A DNA stretch of 39,744 bases from Bacteroidota bacterium. GTDB taxonomy: Bacteria; Bacteroidota; Bacteroidia; UKL13-3. Under the pieces are notes generated by a model. The model worked only from the letters and a program-made list of their open reading frames with translations, was not told where the DNA came from and made no database searches. This document shows positions 9,501-17,973 of this stretch, piece after piece; the stretch's first letter is position 1; each line of letters opens with the position of its first letter. Made by a program: the position numbers and the translations under genes. Location: positions 1 to 39,744 of the forward strand of contig CANHDN010000008.1 of NCBI GenBank assembly GCA_947459415.1. The letters are read 5' to 3'.

Positions 9501-10015
9501 ACATCAATTTCATTATTCAATTTACCAGCTAATTGAAGATTTAAATTCGCGTTTATGATGGCATTTTGTGTATTGCCAATGCTTAATCCCCGCATAATAC
9601 TTCCACTTGTTTGCAATCCCTCATTGCTTCCAATTGCGCTAAACCCATTTTTATTTGGCTGTAATTTGAATGGATTTACTGTTTCTAAAAATTCTGGTTG
9701 AATAAGGCTTATGCTCTTTCTTGCTAAGTTGCTCGGGAAAACATAGGTTAAAGGTGTATATTGAACAACTAACAAGGATTGCTTAGGAATCTTGATGTTG
9801 ATGAATGTACTGGTATAATAATTAAACGTATAATCTATGCCCTCTATGTATTGATTAATTTTGATAGTCCCTTTTACAATCGGAAGGGTATCTAAGCTAA
9901 ACGTATCAACTTCTAAAACAAATTGCTTATTAACTGCGGGGCTATATGGCGGTAAAACTTGAGCTGACCCAAGTTTAAAACAAGTTAATAGTAAACTGAT
10001 TAGACACCATTTCAT
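6524..10015 (-). CDS. Large outer-membrane beta-barrel protein of unknown function, SprA-like features
   Basis: 1163 residues. A signal peptide is at 1-19 (cleavage near GSA-Q). The final residues RYLF end in an aromatic, and most of the protein alternates polar and hydrophobic residues, as in a large beta-barrel. Landmarks: GSIMRGLSIGNTQNA at 138-152; a conserved-looking stretch NNPIQPEGNTQELQDFD near 180-196; a strand-rich unit YLDGQKLTRGEQNDYTIDYN at 297-316; and an EF-hand-like loop DFNEDGLQQINEF at 846-858. From memory, similar blocks occur in the type IX translocon protein SprA/Sov and related Bacteroidetes proteins, but this one is about half SprA's length, so I do not call it SprA. 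Its ATG overlaps the stop of the upstream histidine kinase (ATGA), implying coupled translation. Function unknown; transport or surface sensing is possible. Confidence 0.8.
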   Translation of the reverse strand: MKWCLISLLLTCFKLGSAQVLPPYSPAVNKQFVLEVDTFSLDTLPIVKGTIKINQYIEGIDYTFNYYTSTFINIKIPKQSLLVVQYTPLTYVFPSNLARKSISLIQPEFLETVNPFKLQPNKNGFSAIGSNEGLQTSGSIMRGLSIGNTQNAIINANLNLQLAGKLNNEIDVLAAISDENNPIQPEGNTQELQDFDQVFIQFSKQQKKLLVGDYLMSKPEPGYFLNYYKKSRGLATYNSFQLKDKTQLQVNAQAALSRGRFVRNIIQGQEGNQGPYRLQGANAELFIIIISGTESVYLDGQKLTRGEQNDYTIDYNTGEIVFMPKRLITQFSRIIVEFQYADRNFARTVLGFNTEWQSKKAKVYLNYFTEQDNKNQPFQQNLSDSNKLLLSRVGDQLQAAKILSEVPTTQFNVQSILYKKIDTLGYTGVYVHTKTKGNDSVFYEVRFSFVGNNKGNYKQGASAANGRVFVWVEPINGVPQGDFEPVIQLIAPNQQQMLSVGAVYQWKAKQLIKIEAAKSIFNKNLFSELDKQNDAGYALNLVASNEINLGKNGSKILTELNYEYTTAQFKFIERYRNVEFNRIWNRQLGNVQESENGNNEHILNGKIKFQSLKNGFIHYQIAYYNKNEHFFTGLNQILSGDLIQKKNRLQVQLEQLSGDQKALMLPSESYQTSVENVQLIYTRDFNAFHAGGSLASEKSEFKRSQDSLLGGSFSFQKYTLFLRSKDSSSLRYYAELNIRLDQLPFQEAFRNNSLAKEAKIGLDFLQKNFNKLNIDISFRDFQLLDTSNQLIKPERILLSRITYDYAFFKRLITANTYVQLGSGNELRRDYQFLEVPTGQGIYVWKDFNEDGLQQINEFQVASFADKNIANYLKVFLPTTSLVSVQSTQFSQTLNLNTYSAKNYYGLKGFLNKFSNQAALRLERKLTTADFNPLANAMRWSWDDTSIVSLSSFIRNTLFFNRNNPKYGLDFAYIKQRSKAFQTNGFESRDKLDYTIGGRYAFNANWILTGAYVIGEKRNASEFFSNNDFRYTYVEYKPKLSYQYQQTWRVSLDYSHQIATNLPELGGESSMVKQAGLEMRYSFIKIGVITSKFSFFDVEYAGNLNAPVAYDMLQGLSRGKNQLLSVQLQQRIGQNLQINMSYEGRKSGDIPFIHAGKMEARYLF

Positions 10016-13000
10016 TCAGCTTCTTTTAACGGAATTCTAACCAAGAAAGTTGTACCCAATCCGAGTGAACTTACAAATGAAATTTCTCCCCCACCGCTTT
10101 CTATCATGCTTTTTACAATAGGTAAACCCAAACCCATGCCAATCACTTTGGTACTAAAATAAGGCATAAAAATTTTTGATTTTTGATCCTCATCTATTCC
10201 ACAGCCATTGTCTTTTACCTCAAAACACAAGTAAGCCTCTTGCGCATACACTTTTATAAAAACCTCTCCAAATCTGTCTTCAGGGATAGATTGACAGGCG
10301 TTTTTAATCAAATTGGTAAGTGTACGATTCAGGTAACTTAAATCATACCAGAGCTTCGTATATTCATTGCAAGAATAACTTATTTTACCATGGAAGTTTT
10401 CTTGCTGTAAATGAACCAATTCTTCTAATAAATCTTTAATGACAATCCACTCATAGCGAGGTGCTGGCATTTTAGCAAAACTGCTAAATTCTGTCGCCAA
10501 ATCACTTAAGGTGTCAATTTGTGTAATAAGTGTTCTTGTAACTCGCTTAAAGGTTTCTGGCAATTTAGGAGATTGATCGTTCCAAGCACGTTCTAAATGT
10601 TGAACACTCAATTTCATTGGTGTAAGTGGGTTCTTAATTTCATGTGCAATTTGCCTAGCAATATCTCTCCATGCTCCCTCTCTTTCGCTAATGGCCAACT
10701 TTTCTGCATGCTCTGCCAATTGATCTATCATTAGGTTATATTGCTTAACTAACTCCCCAATCTCATCATTTCTATTCCAATAGATGGGTTCATTTTGCTT
10801 ACCAAAGATTGTTTTGGCCATTTGTTTTTGAACCAACATGAGTGGGTATGAAATATTTCTAGAAACGACCCAAGCAATTAAACCAATAACAATAAAAAGC
10901 AGTGCATAGAGATTAATAAAACCAACAATAATGCTTGATATCTCAGAATTTAAATCAATATTTTGATAAAAATTGGGTAATTGCACATAACCAAGAAGCG
11001 ATCTGTTTTTTCCAAAAACAGGAACATAAGCACCTGTATAGGTAAAAGTTGCAATTGATTCTCTTTGCACTATTTGTGATTCTCTCAAATTGTGCAAATG
11101 GTAATAAGCTTGTGCATCCATCAGTGGCGCCACAATCCCTTCTGTATAAACTTTTTTAATTGTTGAGCTCAGCATTTCACCATGAATACTAAAAAAAGTT
11201 ATATCAGTATTATAAAAATCTGCAATTTGATTAATACTTGCCTCTGCATCTGTCTGTTTATTATTGAAATTAATTTCTTGACTTTCATTTTCAATCGCAC
11301 TTACCACACTTTTCAATTTTTTTACCAATTTTTCTTCCTGTCTGATTTCATTTTGCTTACTAATAAAATTGATAGTAAAATAAACAGTGCTTCCTAAGGT
11401 TAAAAATACAATGAGTACAATACCCAATTGAATACGCGTTCGAATTAATGATAAATTTGCATCTTTAATAAAGAAGAGTTGGTTAATCTGTGTCTGAACC
11501 CACAACCCTATTGGATGATTTTTAATAAATTGTAATTTGAGCCATCTATTGTTAAAGATTGTATAGATAAAAATTATGATAATAAGAATAAAGGTGAAAA
11601 AAGTAAATGAAAGGGAAAATAAGCCAAGCGGTTCATACCAGGTTGCTAATTTTCTACTCACAACTACATACAATTGATCATTTTCTTTGAACAATAAATG
11701 ACTATATCCATTTTCTTCAAACAATCCACTTTTCCCAGAAATATCATCAAAGGTAAATGTAGTCCGGTAGGCATATTCGCCGCTCTGACTAAGCAGTCTC
11801 ATATCCCGGTACAAAGCAAAAGAATAATATTTGTTCTTATTGGAATTGGTTCTAAATCCATCAATTAGTAACTCATCAAACCGCGTTTCATCTTGAAGTA
11901 ATTTGGGCTGTAAATGAATAAAAAAATAGCCTAATACTCCTTGCTCGTTTTTTACAATAAATTTCCCCAAATATCCTTTCAAATAGGCATTGTTTTTAAG
12001 GAATTTAAAATATTGGTTCATGGTATTACTACCCAGATTTTTATAGATATAATCAACCTGCCTATAATTATAAATATTTCGCGTTAGGTAATGCGATTTA
12101 TTGGCGTCAAAATCGTAGACAGTAATATCATATTTTCCTAAATATCCAGAAAAATAAAGCTGTCTCAAGCGTTTCACCAATTGAGATTTATAGGCAATTG
12201 GGTTGGAAAAATAACTTGATAAAAGTGGCTCTGATACAATTTTTTGTTCAAGGTCCTCTAAAAAATATTCTGCATTAACATCATTCTGACTTACTAATTT
12301 TGCTGCATATAGAAAGCGATTTTCTTCTTCTTCAATGGCACTATAATGATATATACTAATAGAGCTTATCAAGCTTAGCAGAATAATAAAAACAAAATAC
12401 CTCTGAAATCTTTTTAAGCGAGGAACCAACAATTTTTGATACAAAAAGAAAACACCCAAAAGAATACTACTGGTAACTGTGTAGGAGCTATTTCTTTCAA
12501 ACAGGGTTGCAACTAAAAAAGGATGTAAAAAGAAGAAAACAATACATACCACTAAAAACTTCTCATAGAAAAGTAGCCCTTTATCTAATAAGAGCTTGTA
12601 CCATTTCTTAAATAATTGAAAACTTAGAATTAACAGCATGAATGCTAATAAAAGACCAAGTATGGTGTACTCGTTTATACTATAAATATTTTTTACATCA
12701 AATGAAATTTGAGAATCAAAAACTAAACTCTTAATGCTATCAAAACAGGCATCAGACAATACAATACTAGCCCAAGACATAAATACCAATTGCAACCAAC
12801 GTGAAAGCTTGCTTACTTGTATATGGATCGTAATTTGATTAATTAAAACAAAGTACCAGAGTAATAAGGCTACTGCTACAATAAAATCTCCTAAGGATGG
12901 ATTGTAAATGGAAGAAGCATAAATCTCTGGACCAAAAAGTTTTTGATTATATATAAAAAGGGGCCATTTATTGGTGAGTAAAAGCCAACGCGCAGCCTGT

Positions 13001-13728
13001 GATGAACCAATAAAAAAAATACTTCCAAGTAAAAAATGAATGCTAATAATCTCTTTACTTAATAAGTGAAATGACCACAAACAAAAAAACAGGCTAATTA
13101 TAATTAAAAACCTAAGCCAATTGGGCGTAATTTTAGGAAAACCAAATATCTGAATGGAACATAAATAATTACCCTTTCTATCAAATAAATCTTGAAAATC
13201 TTCTATTGGTGAAGGGCTAAACAAGGCTGAACCTAAAAAATTTAAATCACTATTAATGTGATTTTGTATGTATTGATTTTGAAACTGGTAATTAGTTTTT
13301 AATTGATAAAAAACAGCAACTTTATAAGAGTTCTGCTGTAAAAAACTTACTAAAAAGGAACCATTATTAGTATTTAAATAAAAGAAACCAGGCTTTAATG
13401 CTGGTAAATATTTGATAGAATTAATGGTATTATCTGTCCAAAATACTAAGGTATCCTGCCTAAACAAATGGATAATAACTTTTTGTTGATTAGCTATTTC
13501 TAAATAATCTGTCCACTTGCGTGCAATCAACGAGGTGTCTTGTAATACTTGATAAGATAAATCCTTACATTCAGCTTCCTTATCTAAAACTACTTGTTGA
13601 AGGTGTTCATAATTATTTTGTGCTTGTTGCCTAGTATCCTGCAAAATACCATACTCTGTGCCTAACAGCGACATAAAAATAACCAAGCTAATACTCAGCC
13701 AAATGATATATTTAATGGTATTATTCAA
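10012..13728 (-). CDS. NtrY-like membrane sensor histidine kinase
   Basis: 1238 residues, very long for a histidine kinase. Order: TM helix at about 7-26; an extracytoplasmic part to about 204; a block of several TM helices (about 205-460); a second long extracytoplasmic or linker domain; TM helices near 695-720 and 765-790; another sensor segment; TM at about 930-953; HAMP at about 955-1010; HisKA with the H box ARQIAHEIKNPLTPMKLS and phospho-acceptor His1029; then the ATPase domain with the N box NLIKNACQ (Asn1143), G1 DNGCGID (1173-1179) and G2 GMGLGLPIV (1197-1205). The NPLTPMKLS form is typical of NtrY-type kinases. The start is TTG at 13728: an in-frame TAA lies two codons upstream and the next Met is inside the first TM helix. 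No response regulator is adjacent; the sigma-54 activator at 38750 is a candidate partner. Confidence 0.92.
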   Translation of the reverse strand: MNNTIKYIIWLSISLVIFMSLLGTEYGILQDTRQQAQNNYEHLQQVVLDKEAECKDLSYQVLQDTSLIARKWTDYLEIANQQKVIIHLFRQDTLVFWTDNTINSIKYLPALKPGFFYLNTNNGSFLVSFLQQNSYKVAVFYQLKTNYQFQNQYIQNHINSDLNFLGSALFSPSPIEDFQDLFDRKGNYLCSIQIFGFPKITPNWLRFLIIISLFFCLWSFHLLSKEIISIHFLLGSIFFIGSSQAARWLLLTNKWPLFIYNQKLFGPEIYASSIYNPSLGDFIVAVALLLWYFVLINQITIHIQVSKLSRWLQLVFMSWASIVLSDACFDSIKSLVFDSQISFDVKNIYSINEYTILGLLLAFMLLILSFQLFKKWYKLLLDKGLLFYEKFLVVCIVFFFLHPFLVATLFERNSSYTVTSSILLGVFFLYQKLLVPRLKRFQRYFVFIILLSLISSISIYHYSAIEEEENRFLYAAKLVSQNDVNAEYFLEDLEQKIVSEPLLSSYFSNPIAYKSQLVKRLRQLYFSGYLGKYDITVYDFDANKSHYLTRNIYNYRQVDYIYKNLGSNTMNQYFKFLKNNAYLKGYLGKFIVKNEQGVLGYFFIHLQPKLLQDETRFDELLIDGFRTNSNKNKYYSFALYRDMRLLSQSGEYAYRTTFTFDDISGKSGLFEENGYSHLLFKENDQLYVVVSRKLATWYEPLGLFSLSFTFFTFILIIIIFIYTIFNNRWLKLQFIKNHPIGLWVQTQINQLFFIKDANLSLIRTRIQLGIVLIVFLTLGSTVYFTINFISKQNEIRQEEKLVKKLKSVVSAIENESQEINFNNKQTDAEASINQIADFYNTDITFFSIHGEMLSSTIKKVYTEGIVAPLMDAQAYYHLHNLRESQIVQRESIATFTYTGAYVPVFGKNRSLLGYVQLPNFYQNIDLNSEISSIIVGFINLYALLFIVIGLIAWVVSRNISYPLMLVQKQMAKTIFGKQNEPIYWNRNDEIGELVKQYNLMIDQLAEHAEKLAISEREGAWRDIARQIAHEIKNPLTPMKLSVQHLERAWNDQSPKLPETFKRVTRTLITQIDTLSDLATEFSSFAKMPAPRYEWIVIKDLLEELVHLQQENFHGKISYSCNEYTKLWYDLSYLNRTLTNLIKNACQSIPEDRFGEVFIKVYAQEAYLCFEVKDNGCGIDEDQKSKIFMPYFSTKVIGMGLGLPIVKSMIESGGGEISFVSSLGLGTTFLVRIPLKEAE

Positions 13729-13758
13729 GATTTACCAACTATTTTGTAAGCCTATCTG

Positions 13759-14727
13759 CTATCGCCATGATTCTTTTTCAAGGTAATTACATACATAATC
13801 CTTTACCCCATCTTCAATGCTTGTAAATGGATTAGTATACCCAATTTGCCTCAACTTATCCATGCTTGCCTCTGTAAAATACTGGTATGAATCCCTGATA
13901 TCAACTGGAATGGGAACATAATTTATTTTAACAGGCTTATTTAATGCCATAAATATTGCTTGGGCCAAGTTGTTCCAGGTTCTTGCTTTACCAGATCCCA
14001 AGTTATAAATGCCACTATTTTTTCTATGGTGCATTAAAAACAGGCAAACCTCACACAAATCTTTCACGTAAATAAAATCGCGCATTTGTGCACCATGTTC
14101 ATAATCTTGTCTATGAGACTGAAATAAATTTACCTCACCTGTATTTTTTATTTGATGATAGGCATGATATACAACACTCGCCATTCTAGCTTTATGGTAT
14201 TCATTGGGTCCGTATACATTAAAAAATTTTAGGCCTGCCCAAAAATAAGGCCTATGCTCTTGACTTAATACCCACTTATCAAAATCATTCTTAGATCTAC
14301 CATATGGATTTAATGGATTTAATACCTCTAATTTTGATTCATCATCCTGATATCCAAACTCACCAGCACCATAGGTTGCAGCACTTGATGCATAAACCAT
14401 CGGAATACCTTCTAAAGCACATTTTTTAAACAACTCCTGGCTGAACCTAAGATTTAGTTCTTTAAATACCGCCTCATCTTTTTCTGTGGTATCCGTTTTA
14501 GCGCCAATATGAAATACAAATTGAACCTCATGGGCATGAGTATCCATCCAAGAAAAAAAATGGGATCTTTCTACTTTTTCTGTGTATTTTTTATCAATTA
14601 AATTGAGAGATCTAGCAGGTAAAGCATTAAAGTCGTCTACTAAAATGATATCATGGTATTGGTGCTCATTAAGCAATGCCAGTAAACAACTACCAATAAA
14701 CCCTTCAGCTCCTGTTACAATAATCAT
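13759..14727 (-). CDS. hldD: ADP-L-glycero-D-manno-heptose 6-epimerase
   Basis: Converts ADP-D-glycero- to ADP-L-glycero-beta-D-manno-heptose, the precursor for the lipopolysaccharide inner core; cytosolic, NADP-dependent. A short-chain dehydrogenase/epimerase fold is evident: the nucleotide-binding motif TGAEGFIGS at 5-13, the catalytic YxxxK pair Tyr142/Lys146 (PYGRSK), and ASSAATYG at 113-120. Family markers FFNVYGPNEYHKARMAS and QMRDFIYVKD are present; these fit HldD better than generic UDP-sugar epimerases. At 322 residues it is of usual length. The kinase gene follows after 30 bases, so they may share a message. The neighbouring envelope genes fit a role in the outer membrane. Confidence 0.9.
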   Translation of the reverse strand: MIIVTGAEGFIGSCLLALLNEHQYHDIILVDDFNALPARSLNLIDKKYTEKVERSHFFSWMDTHAHEVQFVFHIGAKTDTTEKDEAVFKELNLRFSQELFKKCALEGIPMVYASSAATYGAGEFGYQDDESKLEVLNPLNPYGRSKNDFDKWVLSQEHRPYFWAGLKFFNVYGPNEYHKARMASVVYHAYHQIKNTGEVNLFQSHRQDYEHGAQMRDFIYVKDLCEVCLFLMHHRKNSGIYNLGSGKARTWNNLAQAIFMALNKPVKINYVPIPVDIRDSYQYFTEASMDKLRQIGYTNPFTSIEDGVKDYVCNYLEKESWR

Positions 14728-14744
14728 AATTTTTGATAAAAAAA

Positions 14745-14752
14745 CGAAAGTA
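14745..14752 (-). promoter_or_regulatory. Possible -7 element for hldD
   Basis: TACTTTCG on the minus strand, one base off TAnnTTTG, 17 bases before the hldD ATG. The -33 region at the right distance reads TTTC, so the match is partial. Confidence 0.35.
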
Positions 14753-14802
14753 CAAAAACACAGAGATAAAGAGAAATGAAAACTGCGATTGAGTTTTATA
14801 TG

Positions 14803-15228
14803 CTACTCACCGTAGTATTCTACAAAGTTATTTTCTGTTTCAATAAGTTTGATGCAATGCAATTGACCATTTTCAATTTGTGGCGCAATAATATCCCAAA
14901 CAGCTACCACAATATTTTCAATAGATGGCATCAAATGTTGCAAAAAGGGCACATCTTCATTAAGATTTTTATGGTCTAATTGCTCTGTTACAGAATCTTT
15001 AATGATTGTTTTTAGTTTTTTCAAATCCATTACCATTCCTGTTTCCGGATTTGCAACCCCTTTAATGGTAACAAATAATTCAAAATTATGCCCGTGATAA
15101 TACTTATTAGAGCACTTGCCAAAGAAAGCCTCATTATCGGCTTCAGACCAGTTTTTATTGTATAATTTGTGAGCAGCATTAAAACGCTCTCTTCTGGTTA
15201 TATAAACTATTTTTTGTTTTTCAGCCAT
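14803..15228 (-). CDS. 6-pyruvoyl/6-carboxy-tetrahydropterin synthase family enzyme
   Basis: Member of the PTPS/QueD family, which acts on dihydroneopterin triphosphate after GTP cyclohydrolase I. Seen in 141 residues: zinc ligands His20, His45 and His47 (HGHN), catalytic Cys39, the Asp85-His86 pair in LDHKNL, and a C-terminal Glu130 in IETENNFVEYYGE. The spacing is C-x5-HGH, and FGKC, TGMVMDL, LDHKNLNEDVPF and ETENN are very like animal PTPS. QueD enzymes of queuosine synthesis usually show C-x3-HGH. Automatic annotation would probably say QueD; a tetrahydropterin-forming PTPS-II activity is at least as likely. Own promoter at 15251-15282; hldD follows after 75 bases. Confidence 0.88.
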   Translation of the reverse strand: MAEKQKIVYITRRERFNAAHKLYNKNWSEADNEAFFGKCSNKYYHGHNFELFVTIKGVANPETGMVMDLKKLKTIIKDSVTEQLDHKNLNEDVPFLQHLMPSIENIVVAVWDIIAPQIENGQLHCIKLIETENNFVEYYGE

Positions 15229-15250
15229 GTAGCTTATAAAAATTCGCCCG

Positions 15251-15282
15251 CAAATATATCCAATTTAGGCATTATAAAACAA
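15251..15282 (-). promoter_or_regulatory. Promoter of the PTPS-family gene
   Basis: TTG (15282-15280), 21 bases, TATATTTG (15258-15251) on the minus strand. The -7 box matches perfectly, 22 bases ahead of the ATG at 15228. Confidence 0.7.
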
Positions 15283-15361
15283 GTGTTTTAGTTCAGTTCA
15301 AAACTAATATTACCTATTTGTCCGTATCATATTGGGCGCAAAACAACTAATTTAATGGAAA

Positions 15362-16354
15362 TTACTTTTCTGGTTTAATAGTATCTGAATCTTCTAAGAA
15401 TATAATTCTATTTTCTTCATTTACTGGTACCTTTTTCTTTTTGGCTTGATTTAAGGCGCGCTCAATGGCAACATTGATATCATAACCTAAAAGCAGAATG
15501 AAAGTATTAATGTAAATTAACATTAACACCACCAATAATGCTCCAATGGAGCCATATAATTTATTATAGGAATTAAAATGGTTAATGTATTGCGAAAATC
15601 CATAGGTAGTAAGTAAAATAATAATAGTGGCACTAATAGCGCCAACACTAAAAAAATTCAACTTTCTATGCCTAGCAGGAGCATAATAATAAATAGCGCT
15701 TACAATGCCTAGTACAATAAATCCTGCAACCATTATGTTAAAACCTGCTATAATAGTGGGGATGGTAGATCCAGGAAAATATTTAACTTCTTCTAGATAT
15801 GAAATAAGCACTGTGCCAACAGTAACCATCAATACAGACAATAAAATTAATACCGTAATAAACAATGATAAACCTATTGCCAATAATCGCTGTTTCCAAA
15901 AAGACCTCGTTTCATTTTCGTAGGTAAATTTATTTAATAAATCCATGAGATTATGAAATCCGCTGGTAGAAAAATACAATGCCGATAAAAAACCCACTGA
16001 TAATAAACCACTTCGTTGATTTTTTAAAATATCAGCTAGTGTTTCTTTAATCGTTTCATAGGTGCTCGGCGGGATAGCTTGAGCAATAAAAAACAATATT
16101 TCATCTGGCTTATATTTAAGAGGTAGATAGGCAATGAGGGTAAAAAAGAAAATAACAGTAGGAAACAAGGCCAAAAAGAAATTAAATGCCAGGGCTGAAG
16201 CACGAAGGTTCAACTCACTTTTTCCCATATTTCTGACAAAAAACTCAATCACAGCATACAAGGAAACCTCTTTTGTTCCAGGCATGCTTATATCAGAAGC
16301 CTTTTTAACAAGCCACTTAACAGGTTTTTGAAGTAATGGTTTTTTTACAATCAT
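15362..16354 (-). CDS. YihY/BrkB-family inner-membrane protein
   Basis: 330 residues. Six or so hydrophobic helices lie between about 55 and 290, and the C-terminus is charged and cytosolic-looking (KKKKVPVNEENR). Family markers: ASALAFNFFLALFP near 53-66, and YGSIGALLVVLMLIYI near 268-283. The family was once called ribonuclease BN in error; its actual role is unsettled (a transporter or lipid-handling function has been suggested for relatives). ATG at 16354 chosen over the TTG at 16357. It follows the thioesterase gene by 8 bases and is the last gene of the lhgO cluster. Confidence 0.88.
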   Translation of the reverse strand: MIVKKPLLQKPVKWLVKKASDISMPGTKEVSLYAVIEFFVRNMGKSELNLRASALAFNFFLALFPTVIFFFTLIAYLPLKYKPDEILFFIAQAIPPSTYETIKETLADILKNQRSGLLSVGFLSALYFSTSGFHNLMDLLNKFTYENETRSFWKQRLLAIGLSLFITVLILLSVLMVTVGTVLISYLEEVKYFPGSTIPTIIAGFNIMVAGFIVLGIVSAIYYYAPARHRKLNFFSVGAISATIIILLTTYGFSQYINHFNSYNKLYGSIGALLVVLMLIYINTFILLLGYDINVAIERALNQAKKKKVPVNEENRIIFLEDSDTIKPEK

Positions 16355-16362
16355 CAAACATT

Positions 16363-16770
16363 TTAATTGAAATAGGATGCCAAGGCATTCATTAAACTAA
16401 TCGGTGCTTGGCAGGGTCTTTGCGTTTTCATATTCATACAAACCAATGTGGTTTCACCTTGGTTTAACAAGATTCCTTGTTCGTTATATATTTCATACAA
16501 AAACTCAATACGTATACCTGGCATTTTTTTGATAATTGTTTTGATGGTAAGCAAATCATCATATAAAGCTGGCTTAATGTATTTACAAGACAAATGTAAA
16601 ACGGGCATCATGATACCTTGTTCTTCAAACAATTTATAACTTAGGTTTACATCTCTTAAAGCTTCAACCCTAGCTACCTCATAGTACTGCGCATAATTAC
16701 CATAATATACATAACCCATTTGGTCTGTTTCTGCATATCTTACACGTATTTTAGTTTCAGAGATAAACAT
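16363..16770 (-). CDS. Acyl-CoA thioesterase, YbgC/4-hydroxybenzoyl-CoA hot-dog family
   Basis: 135-residue single hot-dog domain. The active-site motif is clear: YAETDQMGYVYYGNYAQYYE, with the catalytic Asp at 16. Such enzymes hydrolyse acyl-CoA or acyl-ACP thioesters; in proteobacteria YbgC is tied to the Tol-Pal system, but no tol genes are here, so substrate and role are open. The ATG at 16770 lies one base after the lhgO stop (TAA-C-ATG), which marks tight coupling. A longer frame beginning at TTG 16794 lies inside lhgO and is unlikely to be used. Confidence 0.9.
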   Translation of the reverse strand: MFISETKIRVRYAETDQMGYVYYGNYAQYYEVARVEALRDVNLSYKLFEEQGIMMPVLHLSCKYIKPALYDDLLTIKTIIKKMPGIRIEFLYEIYNEQGILLNQGETTLVCMNMKTQRPCQAPISLMNALASYFN

Positions 16771-16771
16771 G

Positions 16772-17962
16772 TTAATGTAATGCCATTTTTGCAATTGTTA
16801 AACCAATACTTAAACTAGATGTAGCCGCAGGAGATGGTGCATTTAAGATGTGTATAGCCCGATTACTTTCAATAATCTTGAAGTCATCAATTAAACCTCC
16901 AAATTTATCGCATGCCTGAGCCCTTACGCCTGCCTCAGCAGGAATTAAATCATCTTCCTGAACCTCAGGAATTAATTTTTGAAGTGCTTTTGTAAAAGCC
17001 TGCTTAGAAAATGATCGATGAAATTCACCTAGTCCTGTTTTCCAATATTTGGCCATTACCTTTCTGAATCCTGGCCAGGCTATAGACTCAAACATTTCCT
17101 CCAAATCTATATCAGACATGGTATAACCTTCTCTTTTAAATGCAAAAACTGCATTTGGTCCTGCCTCAACGCCTCCATCAATCATTCGAGTAAAATGAAC
17201 CCCAAGAAAAGGGAAATTAGGATCAGGCACAGGATAAATTAAATGCTTAACCAGATAACGTTTCTCTGGCTTTAACATATAATATTCTCCACGAAAAGGA
17301 ATAATTCTAGTATCTATATTCTGATGGGAAAGCTGGGCAACTTTATCACTATACAATCCAGCACAATTAATGTACTTTTCTGTTTCAAAAGTTGCTTGCG
17401 CACATTGAATAAAAACACTATTATCTGTAATGTCTATATTTTCAACCTTATGACCTGTTAAGATAACTGCACCTTTGGATCTAACCAATTCAGCTAATTT
17501 TTCGCAAACTGCTGTATAATCGATAATACCTGTATAAGGTACTTTTAAACCTGCTAAAATATTTAAATGTGGTTCAATTTCTTTGGCCTCTTCTCTGGAA
17601 ATTTTAGTGATCTTATCTAGGCCATTTTCAAGCCCACGTTGATATAATTTTTCTAACTCTGGTAATTCACTTTCATCTGTGGCTACAACTAATTTTCCGC
17701 ATAGTTCATAGGGTATTTGATTGGCATCGCAAAAGTCTAATAACAATTGATACCCGAGAATACAATTCTTTGCTTTTAAACTACCAGGCTTATAGTATAA
17801 ACCACTATGAATAACTCCACTGTTATGGCCAGTTTGATGCGCAGCCAAATGGTCTTCTTTCTCTAGAACAAGTAATTTAAGATCTGGCTTCATTTGAAGC
17901 ATTTGATAGGCTGTTGCTAAACCAACAATTCCACCTCCAATAATTGTGTATTGATATGTCAT
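16772..17962 (-). CDS. lhgO: L-2-hydroxyglutarate oxidase/dehydrogenase LhgO
   Basis: FAD enzyme of the DAO family that oxidises L-2-hydroxyglutarate to 2-oxoglutarate, passing electrons to oxygen or quinones. 396 residues. The FAD-binding motif IIGGGIVGLATAYQ is at 7-20, and HQTGHNSGVIHSGLYYKPGS follows at the usual distance. The C-terminal region has APSPAATSSLSIG, where family members close the FAD site. The start is the ATG at 17962 (MTYQYTIIGGG). A longer reading frame reaching 18064 would run into tRNA-Val and is not real. First gene of a three-gene unit with the thioesterase and YihY protein. Confidence 0.93.
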   Translation of the reverse strand: MTYQYTIIGGGIVGLATAYQMLQMKPDLKLLVLEKEDHLAAHQTGHNSGVIHSGLYYKPGSLKAKNCILGYQLLLDFCDANQIPYELCGKLVVATDESELPELEKLYQRGLENGLDKITKISREEAKEIEPHLNILAGLKVPYTGIIDYTAVCEKLAELVRSKGAVILTGHKVENIDITDNSVFIQCAQATFETEKYINCAGLYSDKVAQLSHQNIDTRIIPFRGEYYMLKPEKRYLVKHLIYPVPDPNFPFLGVHFTRMIDGGVEAGPNAVFAFKREGYTMSDIDLEEMFESIAWPGFRKVMAKYWKTGLGEFHRSFSKQAFTKALQKLIPEVQEDDLIPAEAGVRAQACDKFGGLIDDFKIIESNRAIHILNAPSPAATSSLSIGLTIAKMALH

Positions 17963-17973
17963 AGATTCTACTA

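Noticed and set aside
16771-16794. Longer start (TTG) for the thioesterase
   Set aside because: Lies inside lhgO; the ATG one base after the lhgO stop is the natural start.
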